Source: Burkholderiales bacterium (lineage in GTDB: Bacteria > Pseudomonadota > Gammaproteobacteria > Burkholderiales > SG8-41). Taken from it: DNA of 64,000 bases. Numbering within the stretch: position 1 is the first letter of the stretch; each line of letters begins with the position of its first letter. The notes beneath the pieces are model-generated. The model did no database searches, was not told the DNA's origin, and saw nothing but the letters and a program-made list of their open reading frames with translations. The stretch is from NCBI GenBank assembly GCA_019635015.1, contig JAHCAG010000007.1, positions 62,001 to 126,000 on the forward strand. Reading direction: 5' to 3'. Positions 8,902 to 17,904 of the stretch are shown in pieces. The position numbers were made by a program, and so were the translations under genes.

Positions 8902-9537
8902 GTGATTCCCTTCCCCGACCTGCTGCTTTTCGCCGGCGCCGCGCTGCTGATGGTGCTGACACCCGGCCCCAACATGATCTACCTGATCTCGCGCTCGATC
9001 TGTCAGGGTCGCGGCGCCGGGGTGATTTCATTGTTCGGCGTGATCGCCGGATTTTTCCTGCACATGCTCGCCGCGGCGATCGGGCTGTCGGCAATCTTTC
9101 TCGCGGTGCCGCTGGCCTACGAACTGCTGAAATGGCTGGGCGCGCTGTACCTGCTGTGGCTCGCCTGGGAAGCGGTCAAACCCGGCGCGCGTTCGCCCTT
9201 CGAGCCGCGCGCGCTGCCGCCGGATTCGCCGCGCCGGCTGTTCCTGATGGGTTTCATGACCAATGTGCTCAACCCCAAGGTCGCCGTGTTCTACCTGTCG
9301 ATCTTCCCGCAGTTCATCGATACCGGGCGCGGCGCGGTATTCCTGCAGAGCCTGACGCTGGGCCTGACCCAGATCTCGGTGAGTTTCATCGTCAACCTGC
9401 TGATTGCGCTGTCCGCCGCGGGCATTGCCGGCTGGTTCGCGCGTTATCCCTTCTGGCTGGCGACCCAGCGTTACGTGATGGGCGGCGTACTCGCCGCGCT
9501 GGCGCTCAAACTCGCCTTCGAACCGCGGCGCGGCTGA
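8902..9537 (+). CDS. LysE/RhtB family exporter
   Basis: This 211-residue inner-membrane protein has six predicted helices and the family's N-terminal signature TPGPNMIYLISRSICQG. GFMTNVLNPKVAVFYLSIFPQF in the middle is also typical. Members export amino acids or related metabolites; the substrate here cannot be told. The start is GTG 8902. The next gene begins 10 bases downstream. Confidence 0.9.
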   Translation: MIPFPDLLLFAGAALLMVLTPGPNMIYLISRSICQGRGAGVISLFGVIAGFFLHMLAAAIGLSAIFLAVPLAYELLKWLGALYLLWLAWEAVKPGARSPFEPRALPPDSPRRLFLMGFMTNVLNPKVAVFYLSIFPQFIDTGRGAVFLQSLTLGLTQISVSFIVNLLIALSAAGIAGWFARYPFWLATQRYVMGGVLAALALKLAFEPRRG

Positions 9538-9547
9538 AACCGGTGAC

Positions 9548-10372
9548 ATGACACCTGCCGTCCTCCGCATCACCTCCTGCATGGCCGACAACGCCGAGGC
9601 CACCTGCCGCGCGATCAGCCGCTGGCTCGGCGACCGCCTCGGCATCGCCACCGAATTCATCGACTGCATACCCTGGCAGGAACGCGAGCGCGAACTCGAC
9701 GCCGGGCGCATCCACCTGTGCTGGATCTGCGGCCTGCCCTATGTGCGCAAGGCCGATGCCCTGCCGCCGCAGGTCGAGGCCTGCGTCGCGCCGGTGATGG
9801 CGCTGTCGCGTTACGGCGGCGCGCCGGTGTACTACTCCGACATCGTCGTGCGCCGCGACAGCCCGTACCGCGATTTCGCCGACCTGCGCGGCAGCGCCTG
9901 GGCCTACAACGAGCCGGATTCACACTCCGGCCACAACGTCGTGCGCCACCAACTGGCGTTAATCGGTGAAACCGGCGGCTATTTCGGCCGCGCCGTCGAA
10001 TCCGGCGCGCACCAGGCCTCGCTGCGGATGATCGCCGACGGCAGCATCGACGCCTCGGCCATCGACAGCACCGTGCTCGAGGCGGAGATTGCGCGCAGCC
10101 CGGAACTGGTCAAGGCAATCCGGGTCATCGGCACGCTGGGCCCGAGCCCGATGCCGCCCTGGGTCGCGCACCGCGGGCTGGACCCGGCGCTGCGCGCGGA
10201 CATACGAGACAGCCTACTGGCGATGCACGGCGATGCGGCCGGTGCGCACATCCTGGCGCAATGGGGCATCGCGCATTTCGCCGCGGTGGACGATGCGCAC
10301 TACGATCCGATCCGCGACATGGCCCTGCAGGCGGCGGACATCCCGCTCGCTGCAGCACAGTCCGCAAACTGA
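9548..10372 (+). CDS. PhnD-like periplasmic-binding-fold protein without signal peptide
   Basis: The 274-residue protein resembles the PhnD/phosphonate-binding family (an N-terminal SCMADNAEATCRAISRWLGDRLG, a YYSDIVVRRDSPYRDFADLRG central segment, and a DSHSGHNVVRHQL loop). No signal peptide or lipobox is visible at the N-terminus, and no ABC transporter genes are adjacent. It may be a cytoplasmic ligand-binding protein or may have lost its export signal. It follows the LysE-family gene closely and could be co-transcribed. Confidence 0.75.
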   Translation: MTPAVLRITSCMADNAEATCRAISRWLGDRLGIATEFIDCIPWQERERELDAGRIHLCWICGLPYVRKADALPPQVEACVAPVMALSRYGGAPVYYSDIVVRRDSPYRDFADLRGSAWAYNEPDSHSGHNVVRHQLALIGETGGYFGRAVESGAHQASLRMIADGSIDASAIDSTVLEAEIARSPELVKAIRVIGTLGPSPMPPWVAHRGLDPALRADIRDSLLAMHGDAAGAHILAQWGIAHFAAVDDAHYDPIRDMALQAADIPLAAAQSAN

Positions 10373-10495
10373 ACGCGGCACGCATGCGCAACCCGGATGG
10401 GTTTAATCTGGGCTGTGCGGCCTGCCATCACGGCGCGGCAGTGCCCGCAACACGACAACAATGAAAACCCGAGCGCGCCGCCACGGAGGAATCCG

Positions 10496-11377
10496 ATGAA
10501 CATCGTCACCCGTTATGCCGCGCTGCTGCTGTGCTGCGCCGTGGCCCCCGCATCCGCCGCCACCCACGAAGACCGCTTCCTCGACGCCGACGGCGTCAAG
10601 ATCCGCTATATCGACGTTGGCAAGGGCGAGCCGATCGTGCTGCTGCACGGCGGCACCTCGCGGCTGGAGAGCTGGATCACCGCCGGCGTCGTCGACAACC
10701 TGGCGAAGGATTTCCGCGTCATCGCCTTCGACGCGCGCGGCCACGGCAAGAGCGATTCGCCGCGCGACCCCGCCGCCTACGGCCGCCAGCAGTCACTCGA
10801 CGTGGTGCGCATCCTCGACGCGCTGAAACTCGAACGTGCGCACATCATCGGTTTCTCTCTCGGCAGCAGCACCGTCGCCAAGCTGCTGACCCTGCATCCC
10901 GAACGTTTTCTCACCGCGGTGCAGGTCGCCGGCGCCGGGCGCACGCCGAAGGAAGCCAACGACCCGCGCATCGAGGTCGAAGCCTCCGAAATCGCCCGTG
11001 ACTGCGTCAGCCGCAGCCGCCTGATGCGCCAGGCCCCCGCCGGAAAAAAACCGACCGAGGAGGAGATCCAGAAACGCATCGCCGCCTGCCGCGCCGATCC
11101 GACCTTCGATCCGCTCGCCACCGCGGCCTCGCTGCGCGGGTACCGCGACCAGGCCGTGACGCCGGAGGAAATGGCCGCGGTCAAGGTGCCGACGCTGGGC
11201 ATCGTCGGCACGCTCGACCACACGCTGAAAGCGATGCAGGCGCTGAAGGAGATCCGCCCCGACATGAAGCTGGTGCTGCTTGAAGGCATATCGCACACCG
11301 GCGAAACCGGCATCCAGCGCCAGCCGGCGCTGGTCAGCGAAATCCGCAGCTTCATCGCGGCACAGCGCAGGCCCTGA
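10496..11377 (+). CDS. Alpha/beta-fold hydrolase, exported
   Basis: The 293-residue protein has an N-terminal signal peptide (residues 1-21, ending ASAA). The alpha/beta hydrolase core shows LLHGG (49-53), the nucleophile elbow GFSLGS (119-124, S121) and a late histidine in EGISHTGE. The start ATG 10496 follows GGAGG. Substrate unknown; esterase or lactonase activity is plausible. Confidence 0.85.
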   Translation: MNIVTRYAALLLCCAVAPASAATHEDRFLDADGVKIRYIDVGKGEPIVLLHGGTSRLESWITAGVVDNLAKDFRVIAFDARGHGKSDSPRDPAAYGRQQSLDVVRILDALKLERAHIIGFSLGSSTVAKLLTLHPERFLTAVQVAGAGRTPKEANDPRIEVEASEIARDCVSRSRLMRQAPAGKKPTEEEIQKRIAACRADPTFDPLATAASLRGYRDQAVTPEEMAAVKVPTLGIVGTLDHTLKAMQALKEIRPDMKLVLLEGISHTGETGIQRQPALVSEIRSFIAAQRRP

Positions 11378-11395
11378 TCAAGGGCACCGGGGAGA

Positions 11396-12505
11396 TCAGC
11401 CGCCGTAAAAACGGTTGACCTGATCGGCGGCGTATTCGATCTGCTCCGCCATCAGGTGCTGGGCATGCGGCAGGGCCAGCACGCGTTCGCACTGCCGCTC
11501 CGCCACCGGGAAATCGCCTTTTTTATAGCCGAGTTTCGCCGAGGCTTCATGCAGGTGCAGCGGCGTGCCGTAGTATATGCGCGTCTGGACGCCGCGTTCC
11601 GCGAGGTACGCATGCAGCCGGTCGCGGTCGTCGGCCTGCACCAGGAACATCATGTAGGGGTGGAACACCTCCGGCAGCTCCGGCGGGATGAACACCGGGC
11701 CTGGCTTGATGCGTGCGCGGTAGATTGCGACATTGCGGCGGCGTTGTTCGATGACGCTGTCCAGCCGCGACAGCCGGAACTTCAGCACTTCCGCCTGCAG
11801 TGAATCCATCCGCGAATTGACGCCGAACATCACCGCGTTGTCGCGCGCCTCGCGGCCGTGGTTGCGGTAGAGCCTGACCTTGCGCGCGAACTCCGCATTC
11901 TGCGTCAGCAGGAAACCGCCGTCGCCGAAGGCGGCAAGGATCTTGTGCGGATGCGAAGACACCGCACCGCAGTCCGCCAGCGTGCCGCCGTGGCGGCCGC
12001 GGTAACGCCCGCCCATCGCCTGCGCCGCATCCTCGATCACCGCGAGGCCGTGTTTGCGCGCGACGGCATGGATCGCGTCCATGTCGGCGATGCGCCCGCT
12101 CCAGTGCACCGGCATGATCGCCTTCGTGCGCGGCGTGATGCGGCGCTCGACGTCGGCCGGATCGATGTTCTGGTCTTCGCGCACATCGGCGAACACCGGC
12201 TTCGCGCCGACATGCGCGATCGCGCCGGCCGACGCGATGAAGGACACCGGTGAAGTGATGACCTCGTCGCCGCGCCCGACACCCAGCGCCCACAGCCCGA
12301 GCATCAGCGCGTCGGTGCCGGAGTTCAGCGTCACGCAATGCGCGGCCCCGGTGTAGGCGCAGACCGACGCCTCGAAAGCATCGACTTCCTCGCTGAGGAA
12401 GACATGGCCCTGCGCCAGCACGCGGTCGATGCAGGCGAGGATTTCCTCGCGCTCTTCGGCATAACGTTGCGCAATATCGTGAAACGGCACTTTCATTTCG
12501 GCCAC
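11396..12505 (-). CDS. DegT/DnrJ/EryC1/StrS family PLP aminotransferase
   Basis: The 369-residue protein belongs to the sugar aminotransferase family that aminates keto-sugars. It has NSGTDALMLGL (cofactor phosphate binding), IEDAAQAMG with the PLP-binding aspartate, and the catalytic lysine K188 in SSHPHKILAAFGDGGF. The start is GTG 12505 with GGAAAG upstream, or ATG 12496. No other sugar-nucleotide genes are nearby, so the pathway is unclear. Confidence 0.9.
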   Translation of the reverse strand: MAEMKVPFHDIAQRYAEEREEILACIDRVLAQGHVFLSEEVDAFEASVCAYTGAAHCVTLNSGTDALMLGLWALGVGRGDEVITSPVSFIASAGAIAHVGAKPVFADVREDQNIDPADVERRITPRTKAIMPVHWSGRIADMDAIHAVARKHGLAVIEDAAQAMGGRYRGRHGGTLADCGAVSSHPHKILAAFGDGGFLLTQNAEFARKVRLYRNHGREARDNAVMFGVNSRMDSLQAEVLKFRLSRLDSVIEQRRRNVAIYRARIKPGPVFIPPELPEVFHPYMMFLVQADDRDRLHAYLAERGVQTRIYYGTPLHLHEASAKLGYKKGDFPVAERQCERVLALPHAQHLMAEQIEYAADQVNRFYGG

Positions 12506-12591
12506 GTCGTCAGCTTTCCTGTTGTGGTTTGATGCAGCACTTTATCCGCCGGACAGGGTAAAACGCAGCTCGACACGACCTGCCCTCGGCG

Positions 12592-12626
12592 AAATATAAA
12601 AATATCAATATAATCAAATACTTATT
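12592..12626 (+). repeat. A+T-rich IHF-like element, copy 3
   Basis: The core AATCAAATACTTA at 12612-12624 matches WATCAANNNNTTR exactly and follows the A/T tract AAATATAAAAATATCAATAT. It lies just beyond the stop of the minus-strand MFS gene (12629) and upstream of the DegT gene. Confidence 0.5.
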
Positions 12627-12628
12627 GA

Positions 12629-13867
12629 CTATCCCGCAGGACGGCCGCGGTCTCCCGCAAGTTCACCCGGCCGCATCAGCCAGAACACCACCAAGGCAAT
12701 CGCCATCAGCACCGCCACCAGCAGGAACGCGATGCCCCAGCCCGGACGCGACATGCCGCCGGACAGATCCAGCGCATAACCGATCATCAACGGACCGACA
12801 AAACCGCCGGAATAACCGAGCATGGAATGCACCGCCAGTGTCGCGCCGCGCCGTGAAGGTTCCGCAGTCCCCGCCGCACCCGCCGTCAGCGACGACGAAT
12901 CGAGCCATATCACCAGCCCGTACACCAGCAGCAGGGTGACGGCCAGCGCATAGGACAGCGTGCCGACAAAGCCGATGCTGCCGCCGAGCATGATTGAAGC
13001 CGCCATCGCCAGCATGATCAGTTTGCGCCGCCCCCAGCGAATCGCCGTCTCGTTGCCGAGCACACTCGCCACGGTGCCAACCAGCGCCAGCGCGGTAACC
13101 ACCAGCGTCGGCGAAAACCGCGCCTCCGATCCGGTGCTCAGCGCCACCCAGGCAAGGAAAGCCACACCCCAGCCGCGCAGCGCATTCATCTCCAGCGTAT
13201 GGATGCAATAGGCGATCGCATAAGCCATCGCCGAGCGGTTGCGGAACACCGGCCGGAAATCAAACAGCGCTAGGCCATCGCTCGCCGGCTGCGCCGGCAC
13301 CCTGCGGCCCGGCACCAGCAGGGCCACCAGCAGCCATGCCGCGGCCGCCGTCAGCGCCGCCACCACAAACGCCGACTGCCAGCCAAACGCGCCGGTGAGC
13401 AGATCCGCGCATGAAAACGACAAGGCGCCGGAAATGCCGATGCTCGCCGCGTGGCCGGCAGTTGCCCTTGACATCAGCCTGGCATCGACTTGATCGGCCA
13501 GTAACTTGAGTCCGGTCATGTAAGTGCCGGCCCAGCCTATGCCCGCCAGTCCGCGCAGCCACAGTGCCGACCAGAAACCTTCGGCATAAAGACCAAACAG
13601 CAAGTGGGCGGTGATGGTGCAGGCCACACCGAACAGATAAACCAGCCGCGCATCGATGCGGTCGGTCAGTGTCACCAGTATCGGCACCGCGACCAGATAG
13701 GCGCCATAGAACATCGCGGTGATCCAGCCCGCCTCGCTGTTGCTGAGGCCCCACAGCGGCATCATCCCGGGCAGCAGCGCCGGCCAGAAATAGGCGCCGA
13801 TCTGCACCAGCACCTGTGCGGCGCAGACCACGGCGACCAGGCGCGCGCCGGACAGGGATTTGTTCAT
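12629..13867 (-). CDS. Major facilitator superfamily transporter
   Basis: A 412-residue, twelve-helix permease. The first half includes GWITAMFYGAYLVAVPILVTLTDRIDARLVYLFG, split over helices 2-3, with the DRxDAR loop that stands in for the usual MFS motif A. The substrate is not evident. It is followed by A+T-rich element copy 3. Its upstream neighbour on the same strand is the SnoaL-like gene, 37 bases away. Confidence 0.88.
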   Translation of the reverse strand: MNKSLSGARLVAVVCAAQVLVQIGAYFWPALLPGMMPLWGLSNSEAGWITAMFYGAYLVAVPILVTLTDRIDARLVYLFGVACTITAHLLFGLYAEGFWSALWLRGLAGIGWAGTYMTGLKLLADQVDARLMSRATAGHAASIGISGALSFSCADLLTGAFGWQSAFVVAALTAAAAWLLVALLVPGRRVPAQPASDGLALFDFRPVFRNRSAMAYAIAYCIHTLEMNALRGWGVAFLAWVALSTGSEARFSPTLVVTALALVGTVASVLGNETAIRWGRRKLIMLAMAASIMLGGSIGFVGTLSYALAVTLLLVYGLVIWLDSSSLTAGAAGTAEPSRRGATLAVHSMLGYSGGFVGPLMIGYALDLSGGMSRPGWGIAFLLVAVLMAIALVVFWLMRPGELAGDRGRPAG

Positions 13868-13904
13868 CGGATGATGAGTGCCGGTTTGATCCGGGCGTTA
13901 TGGT

Positions 13905-14855
13905 TTATTCCAGCAGCAGATCCGGCCGCCCCAGCTGCAACAGCACCCCCAGCTCGTCGGCAAAGGTCCAGCTACTGACGATATTGCCGGCGTCGTCGAA
14001 GTCGAGCAGCGCCACCGCATTCACCCCCATGCGCCTGCCGGTCGCCGCAATGCCGCAGAACGGACCGCTGTGAACACCCCCCACATTGAAGCGAACCCAC
14101 ACCTGATTGCCCTCGGCCAGCAGCACATCGAGTCCGTAACCACGATTGGCAAAAGCGCCATCGAGATCCAGCGCACCATGTCCGCGCGCCTGGCTGAATT
14201 CGCGCAGGTGTTTGAAACCAAAACGCAGGTTGCGATGGCCCGAAGCCAGCCCGTCCTTGGTCTGCGTCGACAGGCGCGTGCGCGCGGCGGCGATCCGGTT
14301 GCGCATCAAGGCATCCGCCGGCTGTGCCTCAAGTGATCTGATGAAACTCGCCGCATCAGCAGTCTGCGGCAGCGGCGGCGCGATGATTTTGCCGTCGGGG
14401 CGCGGCGGCAGCTTCGTGCCCAGCTGCCGCAGCAGCTCCGCCTCGTCCATCATGAACCAGCCCTCGACCATCTGGCCGTTGACGATGCGCAGCAGCGCAA
14501 CTTCATACACATCGACACGTTTGCCGGTGGGCTCAATGCCGAAAAAATTGCCGGTATGCGTGCCGGTCACACGAAACAGCAGCCCGACGCGATCCCCGTC
14601 GGCGATCACCCGCTCGATGACATCCACCCGGTCCGGAAACGCCGCGCGCAGGTACAGCGCCGGATGCGGCCAGCCCTGGTCTCGGGCATTGTTCGCCAGA
14701 TGCAGGTTGCCGCCGCGCACGCGATCATAGTTCGGCGCCAACACCTCCTTCTCGACCTGCGGCATTTCGGGGGTGCCCTGCTTTTGCTTGAAGCGGAGGG
14801 CGATTTCGACGTTGCGGGCGAGTTGACCAGTGCGACTGGGGCTAAAGTTAATCAT
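13905..14855 (-). CDS. Tandem SnoaL-like (NTF2-fold) protein
   Basis: The 316-residue protein contains two copies of a SnoaL/polyketide-cyclase-like domain. The first has TGTHTGNFFGIEPTGKRV followed by GWFMMDEAELLRQLG; the second has GGVHSGPFCGIAATGRRM followed by SSWTFADELGVLLQLG. Each domain alone is the normal family size, so this is an internal duplication or fusion. SnoaL-like proteins bind or isomerise small hydrophobic molecules; the function here is unknown. The start ATG 14855 lies at the edge of the A+T-rich island, just downstream of a run of eight G on its own strand. Confidence 0.75.
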   Translation of the reverse strand: MINFSPSRTGQLARNVEIALRFKQKQGTPEMPQVEKEVLAPNYDRVRGGNLHLANNARDQGWPHPALYLRAAFPDRVDVIERVIADGDRVGLLFRVTGTHTGNFFGIEPTGKRVDVYEVALLRIVNGQMVEGWFMMDEAELLRQLGTKLPPRPDGKIIAPPLPQTADAASFIRSLEAQPADALMRNRIAAARTRLSTQTKDGLASGHRNLRFGFKHLREFSQARGHGALDLDGAFANRGYGLDVLLAEGNQVWVRFNVGGVHSGPFCGIAATGRRMGVNAVALLDFDDAGNIVSSWTFADELGVLLQLGRPDLLLE

Positions 14856-14865
14856 AATTTATATG

Positions 14866-14873
14866 CCCCCCCC
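14866..14873. repeat. Homopolymeric C8/G8 tract
   Basis: Eight consecutive C on the plus strand lie between the SnoaL-like start codon and the end of the A+T-rich island. It sits where the gene's promoter or ribosome site would be, so slippage could alter expression. Confidence 0.6.
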
Positions 14874-14884
14874 ATAATTACGTC
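14872..14884 (+). repeat. Candidate island-flanking direct repeat, left copy
   Basis: CCATAATTACGTC closely matches CCATAATTAGCGTC at 20334-20347, with one extra G in the right copy. The two copies bracket the A+T-rich operon almost exactly. This could be a target-site duplication or attachment site, or chance. Confidence 0.4.
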
Positions 14885-15836
14885 AAAGTCTGATTTCATA
14901 CCGCCAAACTCTTGTCAATCCAACACTTGTTTCCCTTCGATATCTATCTCTGAATGGAAAAATAATACTGACTGGCTTACCAACAAATCTGTTGATGTAC
15001 GCAAGGCCAAAACCTAACGTTTGCGGCTTTGTTGATAATGGACTAAGAAAAATATTTCGCCTTACATTTACATCTAGATGAGCAATCACCTGATCAATAG
15101 TAGCCGCAGTCACAAAGGGATCATTTGCTGAGGAAAAAAAACGCTTTCCTTTAACATCCTTTCCTTGAATCGACTCAGAGGCTCTCGCCATTCTTAATTG
15201 ACTCTCCTGGTACATTTCCGCACGCAAAGAAGGCAATCCGAAGATGGGCACAAATACAGCGTGATCTTTATTGTCCGCAACATGCGCTATCAATTCATGA
15301 TCATAGCCAATTGATACAACAAGAATGTCTTGACTAACATCTGTCTCATGAGAGCCTTCATACCCGGTTACAGGGCGGACTTCATATACAGACCCCTCAG
15401 AAAACGCCGTTTCTTCTTTTTTTCCATACCTATCCGGCTCGGAATAAATTGCATCAAAGCCTTTAACCCCTCTCCGCTTTAACCACATCATTAAATAAAG
15501 AATATGTGGCCGCATAAAACCCGTGATATCCACACATATCCGAGAATTTCCAACCAAACCTACCAACTCACATTCATTCCAGAAAGCGTTAAGAAATGTA
15601 GATTCATTCTGACTTTTGTTAACGAACACTTCACCATCATCAGGATATTCAGATTTCTCATATCGATACTCCGGAAGCATTAACCAGAATTTTTTGACGG
15701 CCGGTGCTTTTGAAAAAACAGTTCGAACACGTTCACTATCGTTGTAAGCAGATATGAAGATGTCCCATTTTGGCGAGATACTCCAAGTATCGACCGGAGA
15801 AAGTTCTGATTTATATGAGATCAGATAATCAAACAT
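14883..15836 (-). CDS. Unknown protein of the A+T-rich cassette, likely Rossmann-like
   Basis: I do not recognise a named family for this 317-residue soluble protein. Its ordered motifs are VDITGFMRP (102-110), IYSEPDRY (130-137), TGYEG (157-161) and IGYDHELI (176-183). These resemble a pattern I associate with uncharacterised proteins in bacterial conflict systems: DIS/T-x-F-x-R/K, then Y-x-EP-xx-Y, then GF/Y-E/D-xE. It could be a nucleotide-binding sensor or effector. It is the last gene of the operon and overlaps the ATPase gene by eight bases. Its codon use is A+T-rich, like the other three genes. Confidence 0.6.
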   Translation of the reverse strand: MFDYLISYKSELSPVDTWSISPKWDIFISAYNDSERVRTVFSKAPAVKKFWLMLPEYRYEKSEYPDDGEVFVNKSQNESTFLNAFWNECELVGLVGNSRICVDITGFMRPHILYLMMWLKRRGVKGFDAIYSEPDRYGKKEETAFSEGSVYEVRPVTGYEGSHETDVSQDILVVSIGYDHELIAHVADNKDHAVFVPIFGLPSLRAEMYQESQLRMARASESIQGKDVKGKRFFSSANDPFVTAATIDQVIAHLDVNVRRNIFLSPLSTKPQTLGFGLAYINRFVGKPVSIIFPFRDRYRRETSVGLTRVWRYEIRL

Positions 15837-17901
15837 TGGAGTCTAGTGGCAATGTGAGGTTTTGCTGCCCATCTTGTGAAGAGAAAGTTGGCGCGCGCAT
15901 TTCCACCAATCGCTGTCTCATCAAGCCATTAAATTCCAACTCATATTCATCATCAAAAATTGAGTTCACGAACGCACTTGAAAGACCTATAGTGCCACGC
16001 CTCGAAGTTGAAAGACTCCATCGCGGTGCAAGCATTGGATTGAGCTGAAACTTACCATCGACTCGCTTAGAGTTTTTATCCAAAGCACCAGCACTTATCT
16101 CTATTAAATATGACCAGTTCAATGCGCCAAGAATTGTCTTCCTGGAATTCTCACTTATCTCGCTCAAATTAGTGCTAAATGTCACCAATGCGCACTCTGA
16201 TGGCTTATCTGAAAATCGAACCTCTTTAAAGAACTCGGCTATCTTGGTAACTGAATTTTTTACCTCTGATCCCCGATCACCAGGCTGCGCATCATCCCAA
16301 AACCATTCACTACTGGCCGCGATCCCTTTTCGCTGAGACTCTAGAGATACTAAACCCCCATCAAATGGCCGTTCATTGTTAAAAGAAGACCACTGAAATA
16401 CATTTTTAACGATGACCAGAAGATTTCTGGGTATCCCCTGAGACATCCGAACAAAAGTTTCAAAAGAGGCATAAGTCGGCCTTTCAGCCTTACATTCCCG
16501 ATAAAGCTGGGCAACTAGATCCGATTTAAAATGACTGAGCTTATCTGAAAATTTTTCTGCACCAGAATCACTTCGAATAAATTTTTCGCAAAGAGCCGAG
16601 ATTTCTTTTGAAGCCTTGATCAAATTCCGCTTTTCGTACCACGCCTGATAAAAAAGAAGAATATTTACTTTCTCCAGCAGAGGATATTTATCAAACGAAA
16701 GATTTTTTATTAGTTCGTCTATCTTCGACGATTTACTGACGCCAAGAGAAGATTTGGCACCTACAATTTTCGCCAGTTGCTTTCTTAATCGTAAAAAATA
16801 TGGCCTTTCAAGCGGCGGGTATTTACTTACCATTTCTTGAAAAACGGCGCTTGCATAGTCCTCACTAGGATCTACAACAAAATATCCATCAAGCCCCTTT
16901 GCCACTTCATTCTCTGAAGTATGCTCAGAACCAATTAAACCAGCCTTAATTAGGCGCTTCGCACACAAAGCTCTCGAGAATGCACCGTACTTCTGGTTAT
17001 CTCGCAACACGCGGTCAAGTTCTAGAAAATCAAATTCAGAACCTGGTTTGTTTGGCTCATCATCACTATCAGTTTTATAGGTTTTTACTCCGTAGAGACG
17101 CGCGCCAAGCCGGAATGAGCATGGGCCATCTTTAAATCTTATTAGGGTCTGCAAATACTTTTGCTGCTGCTCATTAAAATTCTCCACCTCATCAATCAGG
17201 TAGAGAAAAATCACCTTTCTTAGTTCTGGAATATGCCGCCGTAATGCTTTAGGCACACCAAAAACTAATTTCCCCCGTGTAGCACGGACTCTGCAAGTCC
17301 AAGCCCCAGTAAATGGAAGATTATTGACCTCATCATCGATCTCAGCACGAAGGTCACGAATTATTTCCTTCGTTTCACTAAGTGAGTTAAACCCTCCCTC
17401 AGGTTGAGTCGTAAAACACTCAGAAATTTCCTTGCAAATTGCATGTTGGTCTACATCTGCCGCCACCCCACGTGCACCAAGAAGCCGAATGGCCGCATCA
17501 ATGCATAATTCAGCAAGCCACAAATCAAAGTAATACTCAAAAACTGTTAACCAAAATTCCTCCGGCTTTCCTTTGTCTTTAAACCGGCCAGCGTGCAGAC
17601 CATCACCACGCATATAAATGCCAACATATCCATCTCGACCGACACCTTCCAAGAGATTATCTGGATATCGACGTTGCTGTAGCGGCAACGAACAAAACCT
17701 CATCAGATGAGTTTTCCCAGACCCCTTACTCCCCCTAACTATCATCGACATAGTTGAGGTTGGCCTGAGCAAACCCACTAGCCCACTCCCTTCTGGCAGA
17801 TCCACCCATAAGCTGTAAATTTGCTCATCCGTATATTCGGAAGCCTTTGTCAGCTCAAACGGATTACTTATTCGCCTACGTTCATCTTCTCTCATAAGCA
17901 T
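15829..17901 (-). CDS. P-loop ATPase, ORC/CDC6-like
   Basis: The 690-residue protein has Walker A GSKGSGKT (57-64) and Walker B IFLYLIDEVEN (231-241, with D237 and E238). FRLGAR (263-268) follows, in the place of a sensor strand. After an insert-rich middle, GIPRNLL and neighbouring helices suggest the lid and winged-helix part of an ORC/CDC6- or STAND-like ATPase. No membrane segments are seen. The gene starts at ATG 17901, three bases after the phosphoribosyltransferase-like gene. The likely role is the NTP-driven switch of a conflict system; this is inference from family and context. Confidence 0.75.
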   Translation of the reverse strand: MLMREDERRRISNPFELTKASEYTDEQIYSLWVDLPEGSGLVGLLRPTSTMSMIVRGSKGSGKTHLMRFCSLPLQQRRYPDNLLEGVGRDGYVGIYMRGDGLHAGRFKDKGKPEEFWLTVFEYYFDLWLAELCIDAAIRLLGARGVAADVDQHAICKEISECFTTQPEGGFNSLSETKEIIRDLRAEIDDEVNNLPFTGAWTCRVRATRGKLVFGVPKALRRHIPELRKVIFLYLIDEVENFNEQQQKYLQTLIRFKDGPCSFRLGARLYGVKTYKTDSDDEPNKPGSEFDFLELDRVLRDNQKYGAFSRALCAKRLIKAGLIGSEHTSENEVAKGLDGYFVVDPSEDYASAVFQEMVSKYPPLERPYFLRLRKQLAKIVGAKSSLGVSKSSKIDELIKNLSFDKYPLLEKVNILLFYQAWYEKRNLIKASKEISALCEKFIRSDSGAEKFSDKLSHFKSDLVAQLYRECKAERPTYASFETFVRMSQGIPRNLLVIVKNVFQWSSFNNERPFDGGLVSLESQRKGIAASSEWFWDDAQPGDRGSEVKNSVTKIAEFFKEVRFSDKPSECALVTFSTNLSEISENSRKTILGALNWSYLIEISAGALDKNSKRVDGKFQLNPMLAPRWSLSTSRRGTIGLSSAFVNSIFDDEYELEFNGLMRQRLVEMRAPTFSSQDGQQNLTLPLDSNV

Positions 17902-17904
17902 CCC

